DNA of 64,000 bases. It comes from Pelotomaculum schinkii (lineage in GTDB: Bacteria; Bacillota; Desulfotomaculia; Desulfotomaculales; Pelotomaculaceae). Positions 26,099-35,080 of the stretch are shown piece by piece. Numbering within the stretch: the first letter of the stretch is position 1; each line of letters starts with the position of its first letter. Under the pieces are notes generated by a model, which saw only the letters and a list, made by a program, of their open reading frames with translations, was not told the DNA's origin and did no database searches. Location: assembly GCF_004369205.1 (NCBI RefSeq), contig NZ_QFGA01000001.1:1116001-1180000 (forward strand). The letters are read 5' to 3'. A program made the translations under genes and the position numbers.

Positions 26099-26698
26099 TT
26101 ATAATATCGCGGCAATGCTTTGATAGAATTCCTTCACCGCTTTGAGCCTGCGGTTCACAGCCTCCCACCGGACCAATTTCAAAAAGCTGTCAACATAGTC
26201 ATCTCGTGTCGAAAAAACTTTGCAGTAGGCGTGCTCATAGACGTCCAGGACCAGCAGGGGCAAAACGGACCATACACCTTCGGAATGGTCATCTGCAAAG
26301 AAATTCCTCAGGACACCGTCTTTCAGATCAAAACCAAGGACCACCCAACCCCTTGAACACCTGGCCAGCCCGGCAAATTGTTTTTCCCATTCCTGCTTTG
26401 AACCAAAATCCCGTTCAAGCAATGACATTACCTCTGCTGACGGTTGGGAATCCTCATTACCAATATTGCCGAAATACAAATCATGCAGCCTGACTGAATT
26501 CAACGCATAAGCTTGTTCCTTTTTCAAAGAACGAAGCGGGCAGTAGGTGGGGTCCACACAGGTAGTATCGGCCCTGATTAGCCGGGCCTCAATTTCCTTG
26601 AGTTTGGCCGCGTGCACCTCAGGATAAAGCCTGTTATGTTCTTCCAGTTGCTCTTTTGAAAATTTAGGAGGGTCATTTGTATTGCCGCCAAACCTCAT
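26099..26698 (-). CDS. Superoxide-dismutase-like protein with altered first metal ligand
   Basis: 199 residues, homologous over its length to the neighbour at 25481. Ligands equivalent to His76, Asp160 and His164 are kept (His72 in VRLHDLYF; Asp152 and His156 in VLDVYEHAY). The first ligand His28 aligns with Tyr25 (RLYPEVH), while the next conserved His (His29) is kept. There is an insertion with two cysteines (TTCVDPTYCPLR) not found in ordinary enzymes. It may have changed metal use or lost dismutase activity; the conserved shell suggests it still binds something. It is the first gene of the sod pair. Confidence 0.85.
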   Translation of the reverse strand: MRFGGNTNDPPKFSKEQLEEHNRLYPEVHAAKLKEIEARLIRADTTCVDPTYCPLRSLKKEQAYALNSVRLHDLYFGNIGNEDSQPSAEVMSLLERDFGSKQEWEKQFAGLARCSRGWVVLGFDLKDGVLRNFFADDHSEGVWSVLPLLVLDVYEHAYCKVFSTRDDYVDSFLKLVRWEAVNRRLKAVKEFYQSIAAIL

Positions 26699-26788
26699 TA
26701 GCCACCCCCCTTTTTATACTTCCATAATATTTTAAGCAGCTTACAACTGAATTACAAAAATATTAATAATTTATTAATATTAGGTCTT

Positions 26789-27484
26789 CTACGTACACTC
26801 TTCACTCTCAAATTTGTACCCAATGCCCCAGACAGTTTTGATATAGCAGGGGTTTGACGGATCTTTCTCCAGCTTTTCCCTCAGCCTCCTGATATGGACG
26901 GTTACAGTATTATCATCCCCATAAAAAGCGCTGTCCCAAACCTGATCCAGGAGATTAGCCTTGGTGAATACCTTGTTGGGGTTGGAAGCCATTAACCACA
27001 AGACTTCGAACTCCTTGGGGGTCAGTTCAATCTTAAGGTTGTTTTGCGTTACTATGCGCTTGCTGTAATCCAGGATAAGGCCATCATATTTCAGGACCTG
27101 TCTTTGCTGTTTAGCCGGTTCACCAAGCCTTCGCAAAACAGCTTTAATGCGCAGGGCCAGTTCGGTCGGGCTGAACGGCTTGGTCTGGTAGTCATCGACG
27201 CCCATCCGGAACCCGACTACCTTATCGACCTCATCGCTCCGGGCCGACAATATAATCACCGGCATATCATGATACTGCGCCTTTAGCTTCTGGAAGGTTT
27301 CGAAACCATCCATGCCCGGCATCATGATATCCAAAACCACCAGTTCGGGTGGCTGGCGCCGCGCTTTTTGCAGCGCCTCTTCACCGCTAGCGGCCAAAAT
27401 CACTTCAAACCCTTCCTTGCTAAGTGTATGCTGCAAGATCTTCTGTATTTTCGGGTCATCGTCAACCGCCAGTATACGTGGCAT
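26789..27484 (-). CDS. Response regulator, OmpR/PhoB family
   Basis: 231 residues: an N-terminal receiver with acidic pocket DDD, phospho-acceptor Asp in LVVLDIMMPGMDG and Lys in YQTKPFSP, then a winged-helix DNA-binding domain (ELTPKEFEVLWLMA, DDNTVTVHIRRLREKLE, VWGIGYKF). It lies 3 bp downstream of the sensor kinase, in the same direction, as its cognate partner. Target genes are not evident, but the sod pair is just downstream. Confidence 0.95.
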   Translation of the reverse strand: MPRILAVDDDPKIQKILQHTLSKEGFEVILAASGEEALQKARRQPPELVVLDIMMPGMDGFETFQKLKAQYHDMPVIILSARSDEVDKVVGFRMGVDDYQTKPFSPTELALRIKAVLRRLGEPAKQQRQVLKYDGLILDYSKRIVTQNNLKIELTPKEFEVLWLMASNPNKVFTKANLLDQVWDSAFYGDDNTVTVHIRRLREKLEKDPSNPCYIKTVWGIGYKFESEECT

Positions 27485-27487
27485 TGA

Positions 27488-29152
27488 TCAAAACACCTCC
27501 CCCAGAATTTCCCGTCCAGCCACAGGCAGTGTAAAGGTGAAAACGCTACCCTGCGAACGCCTGCTGGATACTGTTATATTCCCTCCGTTTAACTCAACAA
27601 GCTTCTTGGCCAGAGTCAGGCCGATACCGGTTCCGCCGAAGTTCCTTGAGGCGGCGCCGTCAACCTGATAGAAAGGGTTGAATATTTTTTCCAGATCCCG
27701 CTCGTCTATGCCGATGCCGGAATCCTTGACCGATATGTTGACGGAGTCAGTCGCTTCTTCCAGACCTGCCTCAACAATAACGATCCCGTTCGGCGCCGTA
27801 AATTTGAGGGCATTGGACATAAGGTTGGTTAAGACCTGTCCGGCCTTGTCTTTGTCCGCCAAGACCTTAATACCCCCGGGGCAGGGGATTGTCTCGAGGA
27901 CTACACCTTTATTTTGAAACAGCGGAGCCATACGGCGCACAATGTCCTCGATTAACTCAGCTACTAAAAACTCTTCTTTATATACCACGGTCTTACCGGC
28001 CGCGATTTTGGAAAGGTCCAGAAAGCCGTTAATCCTGACCAGCAGTTCCTTGCCGCTGTCGTTGATTTCATTCAGGTAATCCTTCTGTAAATCATTCAAC
28101 TCGCCGGCAGCCGGGTCCATCAATAGTTCTGTAAAGGCAATAATGGCAGACAGGGGCGTACGCAACTCATGGTTGGTATTGGCGAGAAATTCATCTTTGA
28201 GACGGTCCTGTTCCTGCAGTTGCCGGTTGGCGTGCGCCAGCAGTTCTCTTTGTTCAGCCAGCTTGCTGTTGGTCTCATAAAGCATGCCTACGGCTTCATC
28301 CGAAAGAGCCTTGAAAATAAAAGCATAGGAAAACACTTTAAATACATGTCCCAGCAGGTTATATACGTCATACGCGTTGCTGTAAAAGGTAAAGGCCACC
28401 TCACTAAGTGCCCCGAGGACGAGGGCGAGACACAGGTAATAATCCTGTTTGGCTACTTGCTTCTTTTGAAGCAGCTTTGCCGCGGCCAGCAGCAGTAAAA
28501 AAATCACAACATATTCTAAGATCACCTTGATCTGGGTCTGACTGCCGGCAACTGGATTATACATGGGGGGGAGAATCGGCAGGAACAAGGCTACCGCCAC
28601 AATCAGTACCAAAGTAGCCAGACTAAAAGAGGTCAACAGTAAAGTAACCTGTCCCACCTTCTTTACCTTACTGCCGCAAAAAATTGCCGCAACCAATCCA
28701 GAGCTGAGTAACAGGTTAAATATTATCCAGTAGGTAGATGCCTTGTTAACTGAGTTTGGCGTAATAAAAGCGGGCATACCCAGGTAAGATACAGCGTGGG
28801 CAAATTCAATAAGAGCTACCCCGCCAAAGGTGAGGCACAATATCAGCATTCTTAATTCATGCTTGTACTTATAATCGTACCAGCTCATGAGGGAAGAACA
28901 GACGGCCACGATGATACCCACAAACTCCATCACCATATGGACACCGGGGTAAACATCTTTATTAACAACCACATAAAACCTTCCCGCCAAAAAAGTAAGG
29001 AAAAGGAAGAACAAGACCGACAAGGCCAGCTTGGGCAGAAAGCTTTTGTCTGTTAGAACACGTTCCTTTACTAAACCGGCAGTAAACAATTGGAGTAGTC
29101 CTCTCTTTTTGGATAATCTCTTACCAGGTACCGTCCATGATCTTTCAATCAC
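27488..29152 (-). CDS. Membrane sensor histidine kinase with MASE3-like input domain
   Basis: 554 residues. The N-terminal half is a multi-pass membrane sensor of about eight to nine helices, with YPGVHMVMEFVGIIVAVCSS and EFAHAVSYLGMPAFITP, resembling MASE3. A linker helix leads to HisKA (ANTNHELRTPLSAI, phospho-acceptor His) and HATPase_c with N box LMSNALKF, G1 DSGIGID, and G2 GGTGIGL. No PAS domain is visible. It probably phosphorylates the regulator encoded 3 bp downstream. The ligand of MASE3 sensors is unknown. Confidence 0.92.
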   Translation of the reverse strand: MIERSWTVPGKRLSKKRGLLQLFTAGLVKERVLTDKSFLPKLALSVLFFLFLTFLAGRFYVVVNKDVYPGVHMVMEFVGIIVAVCSSLMSWYDYKYKHELRMLILCLTFGGVALIEFAHAVSYLGMPAFITPNSVNKASTYWIIFNLLLSSGLVAAIFCGSKVKKVGQVTLLLTSFSLATLVLIVAVALFLPILPPMYNPVAGSQTQIKVILEYVVIFLLLLAAAKLLQKKQVAKQDYYLCLALVLGALSEVAFTFYSNAYDVYNLLGHVFKVFSYAFIFKALSDEAVGMLYETNSKLAEQRELLAHANRQLQEQDRLKDEFLANTNHELRTPLSAIIAFTELLMDPAAGELNDLQKDYLNEINDSGKELLVRINGFLDLSKIAAGKTVVYKEEFLVAELIEDIVRRMAPLFQNKGVVLETIPCPGGIKVLADKDKAGQVLTNLMSNALKFTAPNGIVIVEAGLEEATDSVNISVKDSGIGIDERDLEKIFNPFYQVDGAASRNFGGTGIGLTLAKKLVELNGGNITVSSRRSQGSVFTFTLPVAGREILGEVF

Positions 29153-29510
29153 GAACTTATCAATGAAATTCGCTCAAAATGACAAGATACCTTTAAAAAA
29201 CTGAAACCTCTGGCGTGACAATAAGAAAAGCGCCGTTAACTCATCTGAGGCACAGGCGCTCCAGTTTTTTTCAAGATAGTTACACACGCCGCTATCGCGG
29301 CGGCGTGTATTATGAAAACACCAGCGATGTAGGCGCGATTTCAATCCCACACGGCGAGCGGCGCCGAACTTGGGATCTAAAGTAACTTTTGTGCGAATGA
29401 ATTCGCACCTACATTTCAGGGTAGTTCTATATACCGCATTATACCTTGGGATATAGTCGAAAATGTTGTTATGAAGATAAAAAATTCTCTTTACCCTGAA
29501 GGTGATATAC
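29153..29510. repeat. Gap with inverted REP/MITE-like module
   Basis: Bases 29312-29420 are a minus-oriented copy of the REP module seen at 1817 and 7375 (GTGCGAATGAATTCGCACC near 29391-29408, a GGCGCC core and a diverged second palindrome). A short GCCGCTATCGCGGCGGC hairpin lies at 29288-29304. No gene was recognised. Confidence 0.7.
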
Positions 29511-29840
29511 ATGCTTTCTTATCTGCTGGTACTGCTGTTTTGCACCATGGATCATTTATTTACCTGCTGGGAGCTCGGTACAGCATTGGCTCATGAATTA
29601 AACCCCTTACTGATAGGCCTGATGAGCCTGCCCGTGAGTACATCGCTGCCGTTAAGGCTGCTCTGGATCCTTGCAGCGCTCCTGGCATTGCGCTTCTTAA
29701 CCAGATTTGAACCGGCCTTCATCGAAAAGTGCCTGGGTGTCCTGGTTGTGGTATACGGCCTGGTTATAGCATACCACGGCACGGTTATTTACAGAATTGT
29801 ACATACCGTCTGGTACGTTAACCTTTCAGGCTGTGGCTAA
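29511..29840 (+). CDS. Small integral membrane protein (DUF5658-like)
   Basis: 109 residues with three predicted membrane helices (LSYLLVLLFCTMDHLFTCW, LRLLWILAALLALRFL, CLGVLVVVYGLVIAYHG) and a short C-terminal tail. The pattern of a small protein with TCWELG-HELNPL resembles DUF5658-type proteins, whose function is unknown. The ATG at 29511 follows AAGGTG by 7 nt; a GTG at 29502 overlaps that site. It faces the M48-type peptidase gene on the other strand, ending 8 bp from it. Confidence 0.6.
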   Translation: MLSYLLVLLFCTMDHLFTCWELGTALAHELNPLLIGLMSLPVSTSLPLRLLWILAALLALRFLTRFEPAFIEKCLGVLVVVYGLVIAYHGTVIYRIVHTVWYVNLSGCG

Positions 29841-29848
29841 ACTAATTT

Positions 29849-30580
29849 TTACAGCGTCAGCAGTCTGCCGTTTTTTTTCAGCCAGGCCCGGTGTACTCTG
29901 TAGCCGGGGTAGATTTGTTCAACCAACGCCCAAAACTTTTTGGAATGGTTCATCTCCACCAGGTGGGCCAGTTCATGTGCGACAATATAATCCAGAACCG
30001 GCAGGGGGGCCATCACCAACCGCCAGTTAAAATTCAGGTTTTTTTGCTGTGAACAGCTGCCCCAGCGGGTTTTTTGTCCCTTGATAAACACCCGGTTAAA
30101 GGACAGTTTTAACTTTTCATTCATTACCCGTATTCTCTGGTTAATCAAAAGCCGGGCCATTTGGCGCAGCCACCGCTCCAGTACTGCGGAGGCGTTCCCC
30201 TCCAATCCAGGCGGAAGCACCACTACCAGCCTGGCCTCCTCCACTTCTACCGCGCCGGTAGAGCCAGTCTCTACACGGGTCTCAACCAGGTACTGCCTGC
30301 CCCGGTAAAAAACAATGCGGCCTTGAGACTGGTTGGCCTGCCTCGCGGCAGTCAGACGAGCCGCAGCCTCCAGCTTTTGAAGGATCCAGGATTTCTTTCC
30401 CGTTAGAATATCTTTTAATTCAGCCAGGTTAAAAGCTTCGGGAGCCACTACCTCAAGAGCGCAGGAATCCAGGCGCACCTGCAGGAGCAGGCGCCTGGCC
30501 CGGCTGCTTATCCTTACAGTATAAGGAACTATACAGCCGTCAAGAATAATTGAATCCCTCATTTCCCGAGATGAAGACAT
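29849..30580 (-). CDS. SprT/YgjP-like (DUF45) zinc metallopeptidase
   Basis: 243 residues. The zinc-binding motif HELAHLVEMNHSKKFW (HExxH plus third His) lies at the C terminus, with KTRWGSCSQQKNLNFNW upstream, as usual for DUF45 proteins. The N-terminal half is a beta-rich domain (YTVRISSRARRLLLQV). Family members are cytosolic and poorly characterised; some lie with type I restriction systems, which is not so here. It appears to be expressed alone. Confidence 0.88.
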   Translation of the reverse strand: MSSSREMRDSIILDGCIVPYTVRISSRARRLLLQVRLDSCALEVVAPEAFNLAELKDILTGKKSWILQKLEAAARLTAARQANQSQGRIVFYRGRQYLVETRVETGSTGAVEVEEARLVVVLPPGLEGNASAVLERWLRQMARLLINQRIRVMNEKLKLSFNRVFIKGQKTRWGSCSQQKNLNFNWRLVMAPLPVLDYIVAHELAHLVEMNHSKKFWALVEQIYPGYRVHRAWLKKNGRLLTL

Positions 30581-30643
30581 AACAACTCCCTGACTCTGGC
30601 GGCGCGCTGACTATACAGGACGGGACGCTAATTTCCGGGCTTC

Positions 30644-30883
30644 TTACTGGCTGCAGCAGGAACCAGGACCCGGGCACTCTTGAGGATTGGCAGCGCCGCA
30701 GCAGGACTTAAGTTCATCATTGGCCGGCTTACCCACCGCACTGGGTAAAAAAGGAGCCGAGATTAGCTTTTTCAAATTGGTACTGCCACACGCCGCGCAT
30801 TTCAACTCACTGTCCTTGCCCGGCAGGTGGATAATTTCAAATATTTTTTTACAGTCGCTGCATTTGTACTCAAAGATAGGCAT
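30644..30883 (-). CDS. FmdB-family zinc-ribbon protein
   Basis: 79 residues. MPIFEYKCSDCKKIFE is the standard FmdB start, with zinc-ribbon cysteines Cys8, Cys11, Cys29 and Cys32. The C-terminal tail is rich in cysteine (KSCCGAANPQECPGPGSCC), typical of the anaerobe versions. FmdB-type proteins are presumed regulators. A good GGAGGTAAAGT site lies right before the ATG. Confidence 0.88.
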   Translation of the reverse strand: MPIFEYKCSDCKKIFEIIHLPGKDSELKCAACGSTNLKKLISAPFLPSAVGKPANDELKSCCGAANPQECPGPGSCCSQ

Positions 30884-31202
30884 ACTTTACCTCCGTAATA
30901 GATTTAAAAACCTAACATATTTTCTGCGTTTTTTGTTTGAATCCTTCACGCTAAAAAAAAATACCTATTGCGAAGTTTCACCATATGCGGTCCCACGCCA
31001 GACTGTTGGGAACCACCCTGAAAATGTAGGTGCGAATTCATTCGCTCATGACCCCATAAAAATGCAGAAAAGTCCCTGTAGAAGTCCCTTAAACTGCTCC
31101 GCAGTGCAAGTGCGATTGAAACCGCACCACATAAAGACTGGACAACTTATGAATAAAAATGGTATTCATTTTTCTGATGGTACCGTACCATTCGTATGGA
31201 AG
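30884..31202. repeat. Gap with degenerate REP-like copy
   Basis: Bases 31021-31130 carry AATGTAGGTGCGAATTCATTCGC at the left and GTGCGATTGAAACCGCACC at the right, a decayed REP module. Several short frames cross the gap, but none has a ribosome site or a recognisable product. Confidence 0.6.
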
Positions 31203-31478
31203 TTATTCTGCAACAGGGACCCTGCGCAGTTCAAAAATTACCGGACGGTCAGGATCGGGGCAGGCCCAGGTGGTGCATTCACTATCCTCGCTCCACGGGA
31301 AATTGCCTCCGTACAGGAGCGCAGCCACGGCTGAGCGAAGTGAATCATAAGCAAACTGGCACAGTCCTCCGGGGGTAAACTGGGTAAATTCAAAACTCTC
31401 CCCCACCTTATGACCGTAAGAACAGCTTCCCTCTCCACGAATTTCCACAATTGTGGCGATAACCTTGAACTTATACAT
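31203..31478 (-). CDS. TIGR04076 family small protein
   Basis: 91 residues: a small alpha/beta protein (YKFKVIATIVEIRGEG start, GSCSYGHKVGESFEF, PGGLCQFAYDSLRSAVAALLYGG) with cysteines at about 19, 40, 68 and 73. It resembles the TIGR04076 family of short uncharacterised proteins of anaerobes, often found near redox enzymes. The minus strand shows GGGAGGGCTCAAA before the ATG. Function is unknown. Confidence 0.75.
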   Translation of the reverse strand: MYKFKVIATIVEIRGEGSCSYGHKVGESFEFTQFTPGGLCQFAYDSLRSAVAALLYGGNFPWSEDSECTTWACPDPDRPVIFELRRVPVAE

Positions 31479-31615
31479 TTTGAGCCCTCCCGCCAGGTTA
31501 AAGCATTATTTTACGTCCGTTAAATTCTCTTGCCGGTAGACTCATTCCTGCCGCAACAAGGAAATTGCTTTTAGAAATGATGCATTAACTGAACTGGCCT
31601 GAACATAATATTTAT

Positions 31616-31813
31616 ATGAGCAAACACAGATGTCACGTTGACCGAAAAAGAAATGAATACGGTAACGCTCTGTCCAAGGCGCGCCTTGAGCGGATGGAGC
31701 GTCTTAACAAAAACGCTCCCCTGGTTGAATACAATCTCCAAACCTTTTCGGGAAAATTTGAAATTTACGACCCCAATAAGAACAAGGGGAGAAAAAGTAA
31801 TATTTTACTATAA
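31616..31813 (+). CDS. Hypothetical short ORF
   Basis: 65 residues, basic (MSKHRCHVDRKRNEYGNA..., then ERMERLNKNAPLVEYNLQTF). No ribosome site precedes the ATG and no family is recognised. It lies in a generally gene-poor AT-rich stretch and may not be expressed. Confidence 0.25.
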   Translation: MSKHRCHVDRKRNEYGNALSKARLERMERLNKNAPLVEYNLQTFSGKFEIYDPNKNKGRKSNILL

Positions 31814-32184
31814 TATCATAACCCCCGCGGGTTACAGACAACCGTCGGTTCGCTGCGCTATTCAATCTTTTATGTAAGTCTGCGCGCTATGGAACGTACG
31901 CAAGCGCCGTAGCGCGGGTCTAATGTTTTTTTCCGAAGGATGTATAAATCAAACCGAAACAGTTCATACTATAGCCAAAGGTCTCTAAAGGCGCCTGACG
32001 CCGGGGGACCTTATATTTTTGAATTATCTTATCACAAATTAACCTTTTTTTCACCTGGATTAATTATTATGAAGCCTGCAGAAAAAACCATAAAAAATTC
32101 CTTGACATCTCCAGGTACTTGGTGTAAATTGTAACCATAAACTATACCAATTAAGTCCACAATAACTCTTAGATAAGGTAGAGT
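31814..32184. other. Gap before the rrf2-CODH operon
   Basis: An imperfect hairpin, CGCGCTATGG with CCGTAGCGCG, lies at about 31889-31917. A clear promoter for rrf2 is at 32102-32130. No gene was recognised. Confidence 0.5.
32102..32130 (+). promoter_or_regulatory. Sigma-A-type promoter of rrf2
   Basis: TTGACA (32102-32107), 17-bp spacer, TAAATT (32125-32130). A TATACCAA half-site (32143-32150) matching the operator halves before cooS overlaps the start region, pointing to autoregulation. Confidence 0.7.
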
Positions 32185-32598
32185 ATGAGACTAAATCAGG
32201 CGACAGACTACGCTATGCGGGCAATCCTGTACCTTTCGGGGGTGCCTTACGGGCAGGTGGTAGAAGCAAAGCTAATAGCCGAAGAAGAAAATATACCTAT
32301 CCGTTTTTTGTTAAAAATCTTGCGTCTTCTGACTAAAGACGGGATCGTCGACTCCCACCGGGGTGTCAACGGAGGCTATGCCCTGGCCAGGCATCCATCA
32401 AAAATAACCTTGCTGGACGTAGTTGAAGCCATTGAAGGTCCCATAGCTATTAACCGTTGTCTCTACGCCCCGGAAGAATGTAGCAAGCGTTTCAGCGAGC
32501 ACTGTCCTGTGCACGAGGCTCTTTTTGAGCTCCAAAAGTCCATAACGGAGCACCTTAGCCGCTACAATTTCCAAATGCTCCGGGAGCGGGTGAAATGA
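32185..32598 (+). CDS. Rrf2-family transcriptional regulator
   Basis: 137 residues. It has an N-terminal winged helix (QATDYAMRAILYLS, IPIRFLLKILRLLTKDGIV, RGVNGGYALAR) and the wing-linker cysteine cluster region with Cys near 92, 98 and 107 (NRCLYAPEECSKRFSEHCPVH), the triad that binds an Fe-S cluster in IscR/NsrR-type members. It opens the CO dehydrogenase operon and probably senses redox or O2/NO. Inverted repeats with its likely half-site TATACCAAA lie both before it and before cooS. Confidence 0.9.
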   Translation: MRLNQATDYAMRAILYLSGVPYGQVVEAKLIAEEENIPIRFLLKILRLLTKDGIVDSHRGVNGGYALARHPSKITLLDVVEAIEGPIAINRCLYAPEECSKRFSEHCPVHEALFELQKSITEHLSRYNFQMLRERVK

Positions 32599-32622
32599 TT
32601 CACCCTTTTATGAAAAGCAATA

Positions 32623-32669
32623 GTGTACCATTTTGGTATACAATTATTTTTACCCAAATGTATACCAAA
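32623..32669 (+). promoter_or_regulatory. Candidate Rrf2 operator before cooS
   Basis: GTGTACCA-TTT-TGGTATAC (32623-32641) is a near-perfect inverted repeat, and TGTATACCAAA (32659-32669) is a third half-site, exactly complementary to TTTGGTATACA at 32632-32642. Similar half-sites lie in the rrf2 promoter. Confidence 0.6.
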
Positions 32670-32703
32670 TGAGTTCACTTCATTAAAAGGAGGGAAATTA
32701 AAA

Positions 32704-34575
32704 TTGTCCATCTGTATGTCCGCTGACAAAATCCTTTACGACTTCCTGACATTAAAAAGTGACTTGGAGACATCCTTTAACCGTGTGCCCGACCAGGCCG
32801 TTAAATGCGGCTTCGGCATGCAGGGGGTGTGCTGCAGGCTTTGTGCCAACGGTCCCTGCCGGATTACTCCCACTTCGCCCCGGGGCGTCTGCGGCGCTTC
32901 ACCGGACACCATGGTGGCCAGGAACTTTCTGCGGGCTGTGGCGGCAGGAGCTGCCTGCTACTTGCACATCGTTGAAAACGCGGCCGTAAATTTGCGGGAG
33001 ATTGGCAGGGGCAACACCGACCTGCCTCTGAAAGGAGCCGCCCTTCTGCTCGAAATGGCTGAACGCCTTGGGGTTGCCGGTACTGATGAAAAACAAAAGG
33101 CAGCAAATCTGGCTGACCTGGTACTGGCAGATTTATACCGCCCTCGCAGTGAAAAAATGCAATTGGTAAAGAAATTAGCCTACGGTCCGCGCTACGATAA
33201 GTGGCAGGAGCTGGGCATCCTGCCAGGCGGCGCCAAGTCTGAAGTATTTGACGCTATAGTCAAGAGCAGCACCAATTTATCCAGTGATCCTCTCGACATG
33301 CTGCTCCACGTCCTGCGCCTTGGCATTGCCACCGGCTTGTACGGACTGGCTATGACCAACCGGATTAACGACATGATCTGGGGAGAACCGGAAATCAGGA
33401 CGGCCAGGGCAGGCTTCGGAGTGGTAGACCCGGATTATATCAACATCATGGTTACCGGACACCAGCAGTCCCTGGTGGGCATACTGCAGGATGCCTTACT
33501 GTCTCCCGAAGCCGACACAAAAGCCAAAGCCTGTGGGGCAAAAGGCTACAAGATTGTCGGATCTACGTGCGTCGGGCAGGATATGCAACTGCGGGGAGCG
33601 CACTGTGCAGATGTATTTGCGGGCCATACCGGCAACAACTTTACCAGCGAGGCGCTGGTAGCCACCGGCGCCATAGATCTGTTGGTATCTGAATTCAACT
33701 GTACCCTGCCGGGGATTGAAACAATTTGCGAGCAAATGCAGGTACCGCAATTTTGCCTGGACGATGTGGCCAAGAAGAAAAATGCTGGATACCTAACCTT
33801 TGATATAAAGGATCGCCACAGCATCGCCGGGATAATTATACAGGTGGGCGCTGAGAGTTTTACGGCCAGGCGTAAACATGTAACCATCACCGTACCTGCT
33901 CACGGTTACGGGGATGTGCTTACCGGTTTTAGTGAAAAAACCCTGAAGAGCTTCCTGGGCGGCAGTTACAAACCCCTTATAGAACTGATTGCCGCAGGCA
34001 AAATTAAGGGCATTGCTGCTGTAGTGGGCTGTTCCAACCTGACCGCCGGCGGGCACGATGTTTTCACCGTGGGAATGACCAGAGAATTAATCAAACGCGA
34101 CATTATCGTGCTCTCGGCCGGCTGCACCAGCGGAGCCCTGGAGAATGTAGGTTTAATGTCCCCATCAGCAGCGGAACAAGCCGGGGTAAACTTAAAAGAA
34201 GTCTGCCTGCAATTGGGAATACCCCCTGTGCTCAATTTTGGCCCCTGCCTGGCCATCGGCCGCCTGGAGGAAACAGCGGCAGACATCGCGGCCGAACTGG
34301 GTGTGGACCTGCCGCAGTTGCCGCTGGTTCTCTCGGCGCCTCAGTGGCTGGAAGAACAAGCCCTGGCGGACGGCGCCTTCGGCCTGGCCCTGGGACTTAC
34401 CTTGCATCTGGCCATCCCTCCCTTTATTACCGGCAGTGAAATGGTCACCAAGGTGCTGACCGGCGACCTTGAACAATTAACCGGCGGCCGCGTGATCGTC
34501 GACGGAGATATTATTTCAACAGTCAACCAGTTGGAAGCGGTGATAAATGCCAAAAGATCGGGCTTGGGCCTGTAA
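32704..34575 (+). CDS. cooS: Ni-containing anaerobic CO dehydrogenase catalytic subunit
   Basis: 623 residues. The D- and B-cluster cysteines are in AVKCGFGMQGVCCRLC and GPCRI (Cys35, 43, 44, 47, 52); the usual C-cluster regions follow (NCTLPGIE..., VVGCSNLTAGG, LSAGCTSGALENVG). It oxidises CO to CO2 on a Ni-Fe-S cluster in the cytoplasm. Order rrf2-cooS-cooF-flavoprotein-rubrerythrin recalls the CODH-IV locus of Carboxydothermus, tied to oxidative-stress defence, rather than the acs/ech loci. The start is TTG at 32704 (AGGAGGG 8 nt upstream); the longer frame from 32623 lies in the operator. Confidence 0.95.
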   Translation: MSICMSADKILYDFLTLKSDLETSFNRVPDQAVKCGFGMQGVCCRLCANGPCRITPTSPRGVCGASPDTMVARNFLRAVAAGAACYLHIVENAAVNLREIGRGNTDLPLKGAALLLEMAERLGVAGTDEKQKAANLADLVLADLYRPRSEKMQLVKKLAYGPRYDKWQELGILPGGAKSEVFDAIVKSSTNLSSDPLDMLLHVLRLGIATGLYGLAMTNRINDMIWGEPEIRTARAGFGVVDPDYINIMVTGHQQSLVGILQDALLSPEADTKAKACGAKGYKIVGSTCVGQDMQLRGAHCADVFAGHTGNNFTSEALVATGAIDLLVSEFNCTLPGIETICEQMQVPQFCLDDVAKKKNAGYLTFDIKDRHSIAGIIIQVGAESFTARRKHVTITVPAHGYGDVLTGFSEKTLKSFLGGSYKPLIELIAAGKIKGIAAVVGCSNLTAGGHDVFTVGMTRELIKRDIIVLSAGCTSGALENVGLMSPSAAEQAGVNLKEVCLQLGIPPVLNFGPCLAIGRLEETAADIAAELGVDLPQLPLVLSAPQWLEEQALADGAFGLALGLTLHLAIPPFITGSEMVTKVLTGDLEQLTGGRVIVDGDIISTVNQLEAVINAKRSGLGL

Positions 34576-34588
34576 GAGGTGAGAAAAA

Positions 34589-35077
34589 ATGCTGAGGATA
34601 TTCATTAAGCCGGAGCTGTGCGCCGGATGCAAGAATTGTCAGGTGACCTGCCTGGCCGAACACAGCCCGTCCCGTTCGGTCTGGCTGGTTAACCTTTCCG
34701 ATCAGGGCAGCCGGCCGCGCAATTTTGTTGAACTGAATAACGAAGGGCAGCCCGTGCCTCTGTCTTGCCGGCACTGCGATGAACCGGAGTGTGTCAACTC
34801 CTGTATGTCGGGGGCGCTTTACAAAGACCCCGCAACCGGTATAGTCGCCCATAATCCGGAACAATGCGCCGGCTGCTGGATGTGCGTAATGTCCTGCCCC
34901 TTTGGCATGATCTTCCCGGATGCTAGAGAAAACAAGGTTTCCGTCAAATGCGACTTTTGCGCCGGTCGGGATAAACCACGCTGCGTTGAAGCCTGTCTCA
35001 CGGGAGCGATTACATTAATTGAGGTACCTTCGTCGAACATAGATGGAAAGTATCCCAACCTGGCAAGGGGTGAGTAA
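34589..35077 (+). CDS. CooF-like ferredoxin (multiple 4Fe-4S)
   Basis: 162 residues with four cysteine clusters: CAGCKNCQVTC, CRHCDEPECVNSC, CAGCWMCVMSC and CDFCAGRDKPRCVEAC. It resembles HycB/CooF electron carriers that bind four [4Fe-4S] clusters. The gene starts 13 bp after cooS and is followed by the flavoprotein, so it should relay electrons from the CODH to that FAD enzyme. Confidence 0.92.
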   Translation: MLRIFIKPELCAGCKNCQVTCLAEHSPSRSVWLVNLSDQGSRPRNFVELNNEGQPVPLSCRHCDEPECVNSCMSGALYKDPATGIVAHNPEQCAGCWMCVMSCPFGMIFPDARENKVSVKCDFCAGRDKPRCVEACLTGAITLIEVPSSNIDGKYPNLARGE

Positions 35078-35080
35078 AAA

